Shown here: positions 7,595 through 16,193 of the stretch, piece by piece
Numbering within the stretch: the first letter of the stretch is position 1
Layout: every line of letters begins with the position of its first letter
Assembly: GCA_022447545.1 (NCBI GenBank)
Contig: JAKVBI010000010.1
Coordinates: 473,588-537,587 of the forward strand
Reading direction: 5' to 3'
DNA from: Myxococcota bacterium
GTDB taxonomy: Bacteria > Myxococcota_A > UBA9160 > SMWR01
DNA length: 64,000 nt
Program-made: the position numbers and the translations under genes
Notes under the pieces: model-generated
What the model was told of the DNA's origin: nothing
Databases searched by the model: none
The model's input: the letters and a program-made list of their open reading frames with translations, nothing else

Positions 7595-9733
7595 CTAACC
7601 GCCGAGCCCCTCCAGCAGCGGCGACGGAGGATCAACGGTCACCAGCCAGAGCTGGTGGATGGCGCGCGTCGCGCCGACGTGGAGCAGCCGGCGAGACTCC
7701 CCATCGTCCGGAAAATGATCCGCATCCACGCCCGCGAGAATCACGTAATCGAATTCCAGCCCCTTGACCTGATGGATTTCCGTGACCTCGACTCCAGGCT
7801 GAAAGTTGAAGTCCTGGGCTTCGACCCTGCGAACACCCGGCACATCGCTTTCCATCAAGCCCTCGTAATAGAGCGAAGTCGTCTCTCGATCGGGACACAG
7901 CAGTGCCACCGACGCCATGGGCTCGTTGCCTACCAAGCGCCTCAGCGCCTCGGCAAGGAACGCCACCGAGGCACCGGCTTCGGTAAACCGAAACAGTTCG
8001 ACCGGCGGACCCGAGCGAACCGCGAGGGGGGCCGAACTGTCATCCCGCAAGCTACCGAGGATCGACAAACCAAACTCCAAGATTTCCTTCGAGCATCGGT
8101 AGCTGACCTGAAGGGTCTCGATACTGGACCCCTCCAGCCCCAGCCGATCGAGCAACTCAGACCAGGTCGTAAAGCCGCTACCCGACACGATCCGCTGCTG
8201 GGCATCTCCGGCCAGAGTGATGCTGCGGTTCCGATCGAGGCATCCCGTCAAGAGCTGAACTTCGATGGGCGAGAAGTCCTGAATCTCGTCAATCACGATA
8301 TGGCGATAACGCAGGGGCTTTTTTTTTCGACCCCGCAACGCCCCCACCCGCAATTGCCAGGCACGCAACAGCAGCGCCTCGTCTTCCGGATCGAGGGCTG
8401 CATCCGATTCATCGTCTCCGGAAAACCAGTCATTCAAGAGCTCGTTTCGTTCGCGCGCGTCGTCTACGGCGCGTTCGATTTCCACGGATCGAAATTCTTC
8501 CGGAGCCTCACGCTCGAACACACTCTTAAGGAGAGCCGTGTGTGTGAGCACACTGACCCAATCGTCCAACACCTGCTCCCAGGTATCAGACCCCTCGGTG
8601 GACTCGATGTACTCTTCCAGGGCCGTCGCCATGGCGGGATGCAATTTCATGCGCTGCACCACACTCGGCGCATCCTCGCGCAATTCCGTGGGCAATCTCG
8701 TAAAGTGCCGTTTCCGAACTTCGTGGACCCAGTCACGAAACGTGTGAATGGCGACGCGATGGACCCCCAGAGCCGGGAGCACGTGATCTACGTAGCGTCG
8801 GAGGGCTGGCGAAAAGACCACGAAGAGCGTGTCCGGCGAGTCGATCCGCTCGTCTTCGAAAGCAAGATAGGCGATTCGGTGGAGCGCGACGGTGGTCTTC
8901 CCCGATCCCGCAGTTCCACGGATGGCAAGGAACCCCCGGTCGAGGCGTGTAATCAATTGAAACTGCTCGGGGTCCAACAGGCCTGTGATTTCCGGAAGGC
9001 GTTTATCACGTCCACGTGTCCAGGCATTCGGTTCACCGCCGAGACCACGCGTTCCATCCGGCGATGAGACAGACTCGGGGGAATGGGCGCGCAGCGCGGC
9101 CCCCTCGCCGCCCGCCAGAACCGCCTTGCCGCGACTCGATCGACGCCACCCCCCCGCCTCCTCCGCGTCCAACAAAAAGACCTCGTCCGGCCCCTCGACA
9201 CGCTCCAGGACCTCGTCGCGGATACTCACCGATCGACGCGCGAGAATACTTCCCGTGCGTGCGCGACCGGCAAAGTTCTCCTCGAACTCCTCTCCCTGTT
9301 CGTACCGGTAGAAGAGACGCGAAATGGGAGCGTTACGCCAATCGACGATCCTCACCCCCTTACGGATCAACGTCGCTCGTCCCAGGCACAAATCTCTCGA
9401 TTCACCGTTTTCAGACAGCCGGAGGTGAGCAAAATAGGGCGACCCCAGATCCACCCGGGCCGCGCTGGCACTACGCCGCACCTGTTTGAGGAGCGCACTC
9501 TGCCGCTGCCACTGGTCCGTCAACGCCATCTCGTCGCTGCCGGCGGTGCCCTCCACCAACTGCTCCCGCACCTGCTTCAACTCTCGGACGAGCGCCCGCT
9601 CCGAGCGTGTATCGCGCTCTGGCTCGGATCGCACCACGGCTACCACCCGTTCCAACAGTTCCTGTTCTTCGCGGACGACCCCGGGAACCTCATCCGGCTG
9701 GGAATCCATCTTGGAATGTTTACCGTCGCTCAC
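7595..9733 (-). CDS. HelD-like superfamily 1 helicase
   Basis: A 712-residue UvrD/Rep-like SF1 ATPase of the HelD type. The N-terminal 130 residues are charged and probably coiled coil. The Walker A motif (AIRGTAGSGKTTVALHRIAY) lies near residue 272, followed by the typical HelD segment; Walker B/DEx motif is IVIDEIQDFSPIE, and motif VI-like residues are near the C-terminus (LLHVGATRAIHQLWL). HelD proteins either unwind DNA or strip stalled RNA polymerase; which one applies cannot be read here. It starts with GTG inside the stop of the upstream MutS homologue (GTGA overlap), so the two are translationally coupled and may act together. Convergent with the barrel gene. Confidence 0.88.
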   Translation of the reverse strand: MSDGKHSKMDSQPDEVPGVVREEQELLERVVAVVRSEPERDTRSERALVRELKQVREQLVEGTAGSDEMALTDQWQRQSALLKQVRRSASAARVDLGSPYFAHLRLSENGESRDLCLGRATLIRKGVRIVDWRNAPISRLFYRYEQGEEFEENFAGRARTGSILARRSVSIRDEVLERVEGPDEVFLLDAEEAGGWRRSSRGKAVLAGGEGAALRAHSPESVSSPDGTRGLGGEPNAWTRGRDKRLPEITGLLDPEQFQLITRLDRGFLAIRGTAGSGKTTVALHRIAYLAFEDERIDSPDTLFVVFSPALRRYVDHVLPALGVHRVAIHTFRDWVHEVRKRHFTRLPTELREDAPSVVQRMKLHPAMATALEEYIESTEGSDTWEQVLDDWVSVLTHTALLKSVFEREAPEEFRSVEIERAVDDARERNELLNDWFSGDDESDAALDPEDEALLLRAWQLRVGALRGRKKKPLRYRHIVIDEIQDFSPIEVQLLTGCLDRNRSITLAGDAQQRIVSGSGFTTWSELLDRLGLEGSSIETLQVSYRCSKEILEFGLSILGSLRDDSSAPLAVRSGPPVELFRFTEAGASVAFLAEALRRLVGNEPMASVALLCPDRETTSLYYEGLMESDVPGVRRVEAQDFNFQPGVEVTEIHQVKGLEFDYVILAGVDADHFPDDGESRRLLHVGATRAIHQLWLVTVDPPSPLLEGLGG

Positions 9734-11547
9734 ACTTCCAGCCCCACCGATCGCATCAGCGCTAGAGCGTTGCTCTTCTCTACGACACCCGGTCGCATCC
9801 GATAATCGAAACTCATCTGCCCCTCGTGCAGATGATCCTGAAAATGAACGTTCGCACCTGCCCCGTCCAGATCATCGGTCACTCGTGTCAGTACGAGGTC
9901 GTGAGTCGTGACCAGCCCCAATGCACCCCGCTCCACCAGGCCGCGAATCACAGCGTTGGCTCCGATGCCACGGTCGTGCGAGTTCGTCCCATGAAGCATC
10001 TCATCGATGAGAAACAAGGCTCTCCGAGACTCCTCGGCGAGTTCCACGATCTGTCGCAACCGTTTGATCTCCGCGTAAAAGCGAGAGGTCCCGTCGAGGA
10101 GGGAATCGTCCACTCGAATCGATGCTGCGACCACCAAAGGAGACACCCGGAGACGCGTGGCACAAACCGGCGCGCCAGCATAGGCCAGCGCAAGGTTGAC
10201 ACCCACGCTGCGCAGTAGCGTGCTCTTTCCCGACATGTTGGAACCGCTGACCACCAGCAGACGAAGATCTCGCCCCAAAGACAGATCATTTGCCACCCTC
10301 CCATTCCGCGGAAGAAGCGGGTGTGCGAGGCCTTCGGCATGAATCTCGCCAGCTCCCTCCACGATCTCCGGGAACGGCTGGTCGGGGTTCTCGTACGCAT
10401 ACCCCGCAAGTGAACACAGGGCCTCGAGCTGCGCGACCTCTCGGATCCATCCCGAAATTTGCGGTCCGCTGCGCGCTCGCCAGACTTCCAGTGCAAAGCT
10501 GAGCTGAGTGGTCCAAAGCATCAATGCCCCCAGCGGGGCGAAAAACTGGTTCTGTCGCGCCTCGAGCAGCTCTGCCCAACGCAACAAGACCGCGATCCTC
10601 TCCGACGGCACCTGCCCCCCATCGAGGAGGCGTTCCTGAAGCGAAACGAGCTCGCTCGCCTCGAAGCGTTGTGTCTCCACACACGCCAACAATCGCGCGA
10701 GAACCCCGAGCTGGCGAACCGGAAGGTCCACGCTTCTCAGAGTACTCTGCACCTTCGCACGAAACACGATGGCAAACAGCGATTGCAGGAGACCGGACAT
10801 GGCGAAGGGTAGTACGGAAGCCGCTCCAAAGAGCCAACCGGCGAGAGAGGTCAGCGTGAGCATCGAAAGGACTAGAGCCATGCCCCGATAGAGGGCAGCA
10901 GGTGGCACCGCCCCGGCTTCACCCCACCGGCTCAGAGCCTCCGGCTGCACGTGTTCGCGAACCCAATCGCTGACGATCGCGAATTCTTCCCGGAGGTCCA
11001 GACGTTCCGCCAATTCCGCCACGGCGCGTTGACGAGACCGGATCACGGCTGCCGGGGCGGGTTGCAGGAGCCAGTCCGCCAGCATCCGCTGACCGTCGCG
11101 GGTCCGAGCCACACACAACCGTACGAAGAGCGACCCCTCACCGAGCAGGTCGAGATCCCGAGCACAAGGGTGATCGTCGGGAAGAAACTCTTCACCGTCG
11201 ACTGTCAGCGTCTCCTCTTCCGCCCCCGGCCTCCATCGATCATCGAAACCGGAAAGTCCCCGTTCATAGAAAAGAATCGCCCGGCCTGCCCGGGCCTCGG
11301 AACGAATTTCCCGGTCATGGGCCCAGACCAGGGCAAAAAATCCGGCCGCTGGCGGGAACAACCACAGTCCGTCGATCGATTCGGTTCCGAAGGAGAACCA
11401 CGCCACTCCCACGCCGATTCCGAACAGCAACAGGCGCAGATTGGCAATGACTTGCGCTCGCCGCTGGCAACGGTGTTGCCACGCAGTACGCGCCTCGAGT
11501 CGTGATTGGTATTCGGCGCGATGGTCGAGAGTCTTCGAATCCGCCAT
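9730..11547 (-). CDS. Membrane-anchored MutS-family ATPase
   Basis: A 605-residue relative of MutS without the mismatch-recognition domain. The C-terminal ATPase domain is intact: Walker A SGSNMSGKSTLLRS, Walker B ALFLIDEMLHGTN, and the His switch TTHDL. The middle corresponds to the MutS core/lever region. Unlike classical MutS, it carries about four hydrophobic segments, two near residues 35-80 (LLLFGIGVGVAWFSF, LFPPAAGFFALVW) and two near 215-260 (ALVLSMLTLTSLAGWLFG), so it is probably membrane bound. The ATG at 11547 is taken as start; a longer frame from 11637 is possible, and neither has a good ribosome site. It overlaps the helicase by 4 nt. A true mutS is at 30926-33661, so this is not the mismatch repair enzyme. 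Confidence 0.85.
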   Translation of the reverse strand: MADSKTLDHRAEYQSRLEARTAWQHRCQRRAQVIANLRLLLFGIGVGVAWFSFGTESIDGLWLFPPAAGFFALVWAHDREIRSEARAGRAILFYERGLSGFDDRWRPGAEEETLTVDGEEFLPDDHPCARDLDLLGEGSLFVRLCVARTRDGQRMLADWLLQPAPAAVIRSRQRAVAELAERLDLREEFAIVSDWVREHVQPEALSRWGEAGAVPPAALYRGMALVLSMLTLTSLAGWLFGAASVLPFAMSGLLQSLFAIVFRAKVQSTLRSVDLPVRQLGVLARLLACVETQRFEASELVSLQERLLDGGQVPSERIAVLLRWAELLEARQNQFFAPLGALMLWTTQLSFALEVWRARSGPQISGWIREVAQLEALCSLAGYAYENPDQPFPEIVEGAGEIHAEGLAHPLLPRNGRVANDLSLGRDLRLLVVSGSNMSGKSTLLRSVGVNLALAYAGAPVCATRLRVSPLVVAASIRVDDSLLDGTSRFYAEIKRLRQIVELAEESRRALFLIDEMLHGTNSHDRGIGANAVIRGLVERGALGLVTTHDLVLTRVTDDLDGAGANVHFQDHLHEGQMSFDYRMRPGVVEKSNALALMRSVGLEV

Positions 11548-11720
11548 GACGTCGATGGTAATCGACCCCCTCTCACGCGCACGTCCAACCCCAGCCGAAA
11601 CGCCAGCATTCCCCGTCGGGCAGTCGGCGCGCGACAACCGCCCAGATTCGGCCCCTTCCCGGCGAACTCGGACACGAGGCCGATTTGCGAGGAGCCCTAA
11701 ACCCGAGCAACCGGGACGGA

Positions 11721-13121
11721 TCAGAAGTGAATGGCACGTCCGTAGGCATCAAGCACCGACTCGTGCATGGCCTCGGAGAGCGTTGGATGGGGAAACACCG
11801 TCTCCATCAACTGCACTTCGGTCGTCTCCAGACTTCGCGCAATCGCGTACCCGTGAATCAGTTCCGTGACCTCTGCCCCGAACAAGTGGGCGCCCAGAAG
11901 CTCCCCGGTTTCCGCGGCGAAGATCGTTTTCACCAACCCTTCGGATTCACCCTGGGCCAGCGCCTTGCCGTTGGCCAGGAACGGGAATCTTCCGACACGA
12001 GTCTCGATTCCCCGCTCGGCAGCCGCCGCCTCGGTGAGCCCCAGACTGGCGATCTGCGGACGACTGTAGGTACAGGCGGGAATCGCCTCCCTGGCAAGCG
12101 GTCGGAGGCCCTCCACCCCAGCCAGGTGCTCGACGCACAGCGTGCCCTCGTGGCTGGCTTTGTGGGCAAGCCAGGGCGGACCGGCTACGTCTCCAATGGC
12201 GTAGACTCCGGGTTCCCCGGTCTCCAACCATTGATCGACCTCAATGTGCCCCCCGGACACCACCACCCCGGTGCCCTCGAGACCGATTCCCTCCACGTTG
12301 CCCTGGATTCCCACGGCGAGGATTGCACGTTCGTAGTCGGCCTCCAGGATTTCTCCATCTGCGAGTTCGAGGCCCGCGACCAACCCCTCCCCCCGTCGCT
12401 CCAGGCGCGTCAGAGTCGCACCCAGGTGGAACTCGATCCCTCGACGCCGAAAACTCTTGAGAGCCAGAGCCGAGATCTCTTCGTCCTCGGCGGGCAGAAT
12501 CCTCGCAAGGGTCTCAACCACCGTAACTTCCACCCCGAGATCCCGATAGAAGCTGGCGAACTCGATCCCAATGGCGCCGGAACCGATCACCAGAAGCGAA
12601 CCAGGCAATGCATCGGGGACCATCGCCTCGCGGTAGGTCCAGATCCGTTCCCCATCGCTCTCGATCCCCGGAAGGCCTTTCGGCCGAGCCCCCGTGGCAA
12701 GAATCACGTGAGAGGCTTGCAACTCCTCCGTCACGCCGCTGTCCAGACCCTCCACCGCGACCCGTCCAGGAGCCGACAACCGCGCACTTCCCTCGATGTG
12801 TTCCACGGAATTCTTCTTCAGCAATTGCCGAATCCCACGCGCCAATCGATCGCTGACCCGACGTGAACGCGCCACGACCTTCTCCAGATCGAAGCGGATG
12901 TCACGAGCCGAAAACCCGTAGGCATCGAGGTCCGAGAGGATGTGCTGTATCTCCGCCGTGCGGAGCAACGCCTTGGTGGGAATACAACCCCAGTTCAGAC
13001 AGATCCCACCCAGATGCTCGCGCTCGACCACCGCCACCCGCATCCCCAACTGGCTCGCGCGAATGGCCGCCACGTACCCTCCGGGCCCTCCTCCCACGAC
13101 GACCAGATCGAACTCTCTCAT
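11721..13121 (-). CDS. lpdA: Dihydrolipoamide dehydrogenase
   Basis: A 466-residue flavoprotein, the E3 component that reoxidises dihydrolipoamide with NAD in 2-oxoacid dehydrogenase or glycine cleavage complexes. Visible are the FAD motif VVGGGPGGYVAAIRASQLG, the redox disulfide Cys41/Cys46 (GGICLNWGCIPTKALL), the NAD-binding GSGAIGIEFASFYRDLG, a second FAD segment (GVYAIGDVAGPPWLAHKA), and the C-terminal HPTLSEAMHE with the active-site His-Glu pair. ATG 13121 is chosen because the family begins here and GGAG lies 8 nt upstream. No E1 or E2 genes are in the window, so it is an orphan E3. Length is normal for the family. Confidence 0.95.
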   Translation of the reverse strand: MREFDLVVVGGGPGGYVAAIRASQLGMRVAVVEREHLGGICLNWGCIPTKALLRTAEIQHILSDLDAYGFSARDIRFDLEKVVARSRRVSDRLARGIRQLLKKNSVEHIEGSARLSAPGRVAVEGLDSGVTEELQASHVILATGARPKGLPGIESDGERIWTYREAMVPDALPGSLLVIGSGAIGIEFASFYRDLGVEVTVVETLARILPAEDEEISALALKSFRRRGIEFHLGATLTRLERRGEGLVAGLELADGEILEADYERAILAVGIQGNVEGIGLEGTGVVVSGGHIEVDQWLETGEPGVYAIGDVAGPPWLAHKASHEGTLCVEHLAGVEGLRPLAREAIPACTYSRPQIASLGLTEAAAAERGIETRVGRFPFLANGKALAQGESEGLVKTIFAAETGELLGAHLFGAEVTELIHGYAIARSLETTEVQLMETVFPHPTLSEAMHESVLDAYGRAIHF

Positions 13122-13264
13122 CCCATCACTCCAACCCAAATCTCGACACGTGCCGGCACATCTTCCATTCCGGGTATCGCAGGACCCCATCCAGCAACGG
13201 CTTGCCGAGCCCAACCTGGGCGTCTGGAAATCACCGCACCGGAGTGGCACACTATTGGACGAAG

Positions 13265-13561
13265 ATGACCACTCGAACATCCCAACGCAACAAGCACGTG
13301 GGACCCCTTCTCGCCGGTGGAACGACCGTGCTGGGCCTTCTGGCTTCCGGCCTCGCCCATGCGTCCAATCTGTCCCCAAACCTCGCCTATATCGACCCGG
13401 GCGCCGGGAGCTTCCTGCTCCAGGCCGTGGTAGCCACGCTGGCGGGAGCGGTCGTCGCGATCAGCACCTACTGGACCAAGGTCAAACAGTTCCTGGGTCT
13501 CGCCCCCAAGGACCCAAGCAAAAAGAGCGATCACGAGTTTCCTTCGGAAGGCGGGGACTGA
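13265..13561 (+). CDS. Small exported membrane protein with YIDPGAGS motif
   Basis: A 98-residue protein: a basic N-terminus, a hydrophobic signal or anchor (LLAGGTTVLGLLASGLAHAS), then AYIDPGAGSFLLQAVVATLA running into a second membrane helix and a basic tail (STYWTKVKQFLGL). The YIDPG(T/A)GS pattern followed by a helix and a W-x3-K cluster recurs in small proteins found near exopolysaccharide and glycan genes in several phyla; no function is established to my knowledge. It is divergent from lpdA and convergent with an SPFH lipoprotein gene, and no polysaccharide cluster is adjacent except the ArnT-like gene at 14472. No clear ribosome site precedes ATG 13265. Confidence 0.75.
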   Translation: MTTRTSQRNKHVGPLLAGGTTVLGLLASGLAHASNLSPNLAYIDPGAGSFLLQAVVATLAGAVVAISTYWTKVKQFLGLAPKDPSKKSDHEFPSEGGD

Positions 13562-13580
13562 GCACAGCCGGCTCCGAAGA

Positions 13581-13605
13581 CCCGGAGGAATCCTCCAGTT
13601 CCGGG
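13581..13605. terminator. Hairpin between convergent genes
   Basis: CCCGGA / TCCGGG flank a possible inner GGAGG / CCTCC stem, placed between the stops of the YIDPG gene and the SPFH gene. It has no T-tract, so it is only a terminator candidate, usable from either side. Confidence 0.35.
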
Positions 13606-13660
13606 AACCGAGAGTCGGCCCCGCCCGCCGTTGAATCAACGAGGCTCGAACCCCGTGGAG

Positions 13661-14434
13661 TCACTGAACCGACTTGAAGATGGGTAGGTTGCTCTCCGTG
13701 GCGACGTAGATCACGTTGGGATTCTCATTGAGGGTCTTGATCCAGAGATACTGCAGGTACGAATCCGACAGCGTGGACCTGACGATCTCCTGTGCTCGAG
13801 CCGCGCCTTCGGCACGAGCCACCTCAATCTCCGCGTCCTTGACGGCCTGTTCGAGCTCGAACTGCTTTTGTTGAACGCGCTGCTCCGCGGTCAACTTGGC
13901 CTCGATGCTCTCTTTGAACCGGGCGGGCAGTTTGACATCGCGCAACAGGACGTCCACGACGGTGACCCCCCGAGGCCCGAGATTGTTCTCGAGGAAGGCT
14001 TTGATCTTCGCAGCAATCTCCTTCCGGCCGCCCTCAGCGTAGATGTTCTTGACCTCGTAACCACTCACGACATCACGGAGTGCATTGCGAAAATACGGAG
14101 TGATGAGCTTGTTGACGTAGTTCCAGCCAACGGTCTTTCGAATGGCGGGCGCCATCTCGGGCTGCACATTGAACAACAGGGAGGTGTCGAGCCCGACGAC
14201 GAGCCCCTCCGACGAGGGGACCTGCGCTGTCTCCTTGAGTTCTTGTAGCTTCGTGTTCCAGGTCTCGACGGTTCGCACGATGGGCACCTGAATCACCACG
14301 CCCTGTCCAACCGGTTCGTCGGAAATGCTACCGAAGCTCTTGGAAACACCGACTTCGCCGTCTTCGATCACGACGCAACCCGTCGTAGTCAGTGCGATGA
14401 CGATTCCCATCACGATTGCCTTGCTGCGGTTCAT
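13661..14434 (-). CDS. SPFH/prohibitin-family lipoprotein
   Basis: A 257-residue band-7 protein. SPFH proteins form ring scaffolds at membranes and often control proteases. The SPFH domain runs from about residue 25 (DGEVGVSKSFG) to 180, including the conserved FNVQPEMAPAIRKTVG and LRDVVSGYEVKNIY; a helical coiled segment rich in Ala, Glu and Gln follows (FELEQAVKDAEIEVARAEG). The N-terminus, IALTTTGCVVIEDGE, is a lipobox with the lipid Cys near residue 20, so attachment is by lipid rather than by the usual transmembrane helix. ATG 14434 follows a perfect GGAGGA. No FtsH or NfeD partner gene is adjacent. Confidence 0.88.
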   Translation of the reverse strand: MNRSKAIVMGIVIALTTTGCVVIEDGEVGVSKSFGSISDEPVGQGVVIQVPIVRTVETWNTKLQELKETAQVPSSEGLVVGLDTSLLFNVQPEMAPAIRKTVGWNYVNKLITPYFRNALRDVVSGYEVKNIYAEGGRKEIAAKIKAFLENNLGPRGVTVVDVLLRDVKLPARFKESIEAKLTAEQRVQQKQFELEQAVKDAEIEVARAEGAARAQEIVRSTLSDSYLQYLWIKTLNENPNVIYVATESNLPIFKSVQ

Positions 14435-14437
14435 GCT

Positions 14438-14443
14438 TCCTCC
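14438..14443 (-). promoter_or_regulatory. Ribosome binding site of the SPFH lipoprotein
   Basis: GGAGGA, 3 nt before ATG 14434, fixes this start although the reading frame is open up to 14800. Confidence 0.75.
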
Positions 14444-14471
14444 TCGCGGTTCAGGCTGATGCGACTCTAAC

Positions 14472-16136
14472 TCACGGCCCGGCATTCGTCGCCCGTAGGG
14501 TCCGTCGATACACCGCAATCCAGGCTTCTCCCCAACGCCCGGGCCCGAGCGCCCGGGCTCGAGCGCGGGCTTCGGCTCCGGTCCGCAGTTCCCAGGTCTC
14601 GCCTTCCCCTGGCGCCACGACCGGCCAGGCCAACAGATCGATCCTGAATTCCCGCCCGAGCCTGCGTCTGAGCTCATCAAACAGGAGCCGCGGAGCCCCG
14701 GGTGCGAAGCGCAACGAAGACGACAGATTGAACCAAACCACCACAGAGGGCTCCGCGTCGGCAATCTCCGCCAGAGCCTCCCGCTGCCGATCGAGCGCAT
14801 CCGGGTACGGACCCGTCAGCGGGTACATGAAGATGTAGCGGGTCGCGGTGGGTCTCCTGGCCAGAAACAGGACCTCAGGCTCCGAGCCCACCACGAGGAC
14901 AGGCTCTTCCGGCGACGTCACCCGGGCGACGAATTCCGCCAAACTCGCGGCCTCGGGAAACGGATTCACTCCGTAGATCTGGCGAGAGATCGCCTCCCCG
15001 GACCCAGCAGACAACACGGTCCAGCGCGAGACCAGCGTGGGCCCCACCGCGACCCCCACCATCGCCAGCACCCCCGCCCAGACTGCCAGTGGACGCCCTC
15101 GCACACGTCGCTCCCAGAGTTCCAGGACCCGAGTCAACCCCAAGCCCGCCAGGGCACACAGTGGCGGCAGCGCCTGAATGAAGTAGTGGGCCCGGTAATA
15201 GGCACCCACCGAGACTCCCGCCGCAGACGCGACCAGCCAACCCAACAGAAGCACCCGAACTCGCCGGGTTCCCCCATCGGGCCAAACCAGCCCAGCCAGC
15301 GCTGCCGTCCAGAGTGGCCAGAAACCCGGCGCCTGTCGTGCGAGTTCCCCGGCCAGGGTCGCCAGGCTCTGTTCAGCGCTCTGGGTTCCCACGTAGTCGG
15401 CGTTGTGCCACAGGGTGGCATCCAGAAGTTCCGAAAACGCTCCGCCCTGACCGAACACGAGGGCTACAGGAGCCACCGCGATCGCCGCCCCGACACCGAT
15501 CCAAACCATTCGCCACCACCGCCGCACCCAACAACCCGCCGCCCTCGGTTCTGAAAACAGGCCGAAGAGCGTGAACCAGGCCATGTCGGTGACGGCGACT
15601 TGTTTAAAACCACATGCGATGGCAGCCAGGGCCCCAAACAGGATCCAGTTCCATCGGTCGCCCCTCTGCAACCCTCGCCAAAGGGCCAGTGCAGCCGCCA
15701 CCGTGGGAAATGCCATCAACAGTTCGGTATTGGTCGCCGTAGCGGCCAAGACGGGATCCGCCGAAGCCAACCCGTAAAGCAATGCCGACCAGGCTGCAGG
15801 AAGCGGCCCACCGAGACGTCGCACGAGCATGTAGAGCAGCAGCGTCGTCCCCGCCGTCCAGAGCACACCCAAGACACGAACAGCGTCCACACCCACACCG
15901 AGCAACGCAAAGGCCGACGCGTACGCGGCGAAAACCAAGGGTGGTTTTTGATCGAACGCCTCTCGATAGGGCAATTCGCCCTCGAGCCACCGCCATGCGA
16001 TATAGGCGTACTCGCCCTCGTCCCTCTCCAGAGGTACGTCGAGCAGAGGAGCACGCACCGCGGCGAAAGCCAGGACGGACACCGCCACGAGAACGGCTCC
16101 CACCCGAGCCGGTTGGTCGTGCTCGCGAATCCCCAT
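14472..16136 (-). CDS. ArnT/PMT-like GT-C glycosyltransferase
   Basis: A 554-residue polytopic membrane protein of the dolichyl- or undecaprenyl-phosphate sugar mannosyltransferase class (GT39/GT83 style). The first periplasmic loop carries the catalytic acidic pair in PLERDEGEYAYIAWRWLEG (about residues 36-54), then FDQKPPLVFAAYA, and about eleven further hydrophobic segments. The C-terminal soluble part has VLVVGSEPEVLFLARRP, typical of these proteins. It uses a lipid-linked sugar and transfers it to an envelope acceptor; donor and acceptor cannot be told from sequence. ATG 16136 gives a normal family start. It lies downstream of the symporter gene on the same strand with a 57-nt gap. Confidence 0.85.
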   Translation of the reverse strand: MGIREHDQPARVGAVLVAVSVLAFAAVRAPLLDVPLERDEGEYAYIAWRWLEGELPYREAFDQKPPLVFAAYASAFALLGVGVDAVRVLGVLWTAGTTLLLYMLVRRLGGPLPAAWSALLYGLASADPVLAATATNTELLMAFPTVAAALALWRGLQRGDRWNWILFGALAAIACGFKQVAVTDMAWFTLFGLFSEPRAAGCWVRRWWRMVWIGVGAAIAVAPVALVFGQGGAFSELLDATLWHNADYVGTQSAEQSLATLAGELARQAPGFWPLWTAALAGLVWPDGGTRRVRVLLLGWLVASAAGVSVGAYYRAHYFIQALPPLCALAGLGLTRVLELWERRVRGRPLAVWAGVLAMVGVAVGPTLVSRWTVLSAGSGEAISRQIYGVNPFPEAASLAEFVARVTSPEEPVLVVGSEPEVLFLARRPTATRYIFMYPLTGPYPDALDRQREALAEIADAEPSVVVWFNLSSSLRFAPGAPRLLFDELRRRLGREFRIDLLAWPVVAPGEGETWELRTGAEARARARALGPGRWGEAWIAVYRRTLRATNAGP

Positions 16137-16193
16137 CGGAGGCAGGGTATCGCGCCACGCGCCTACGGCGACCGCCCCTGGCCGAGGAACCCG

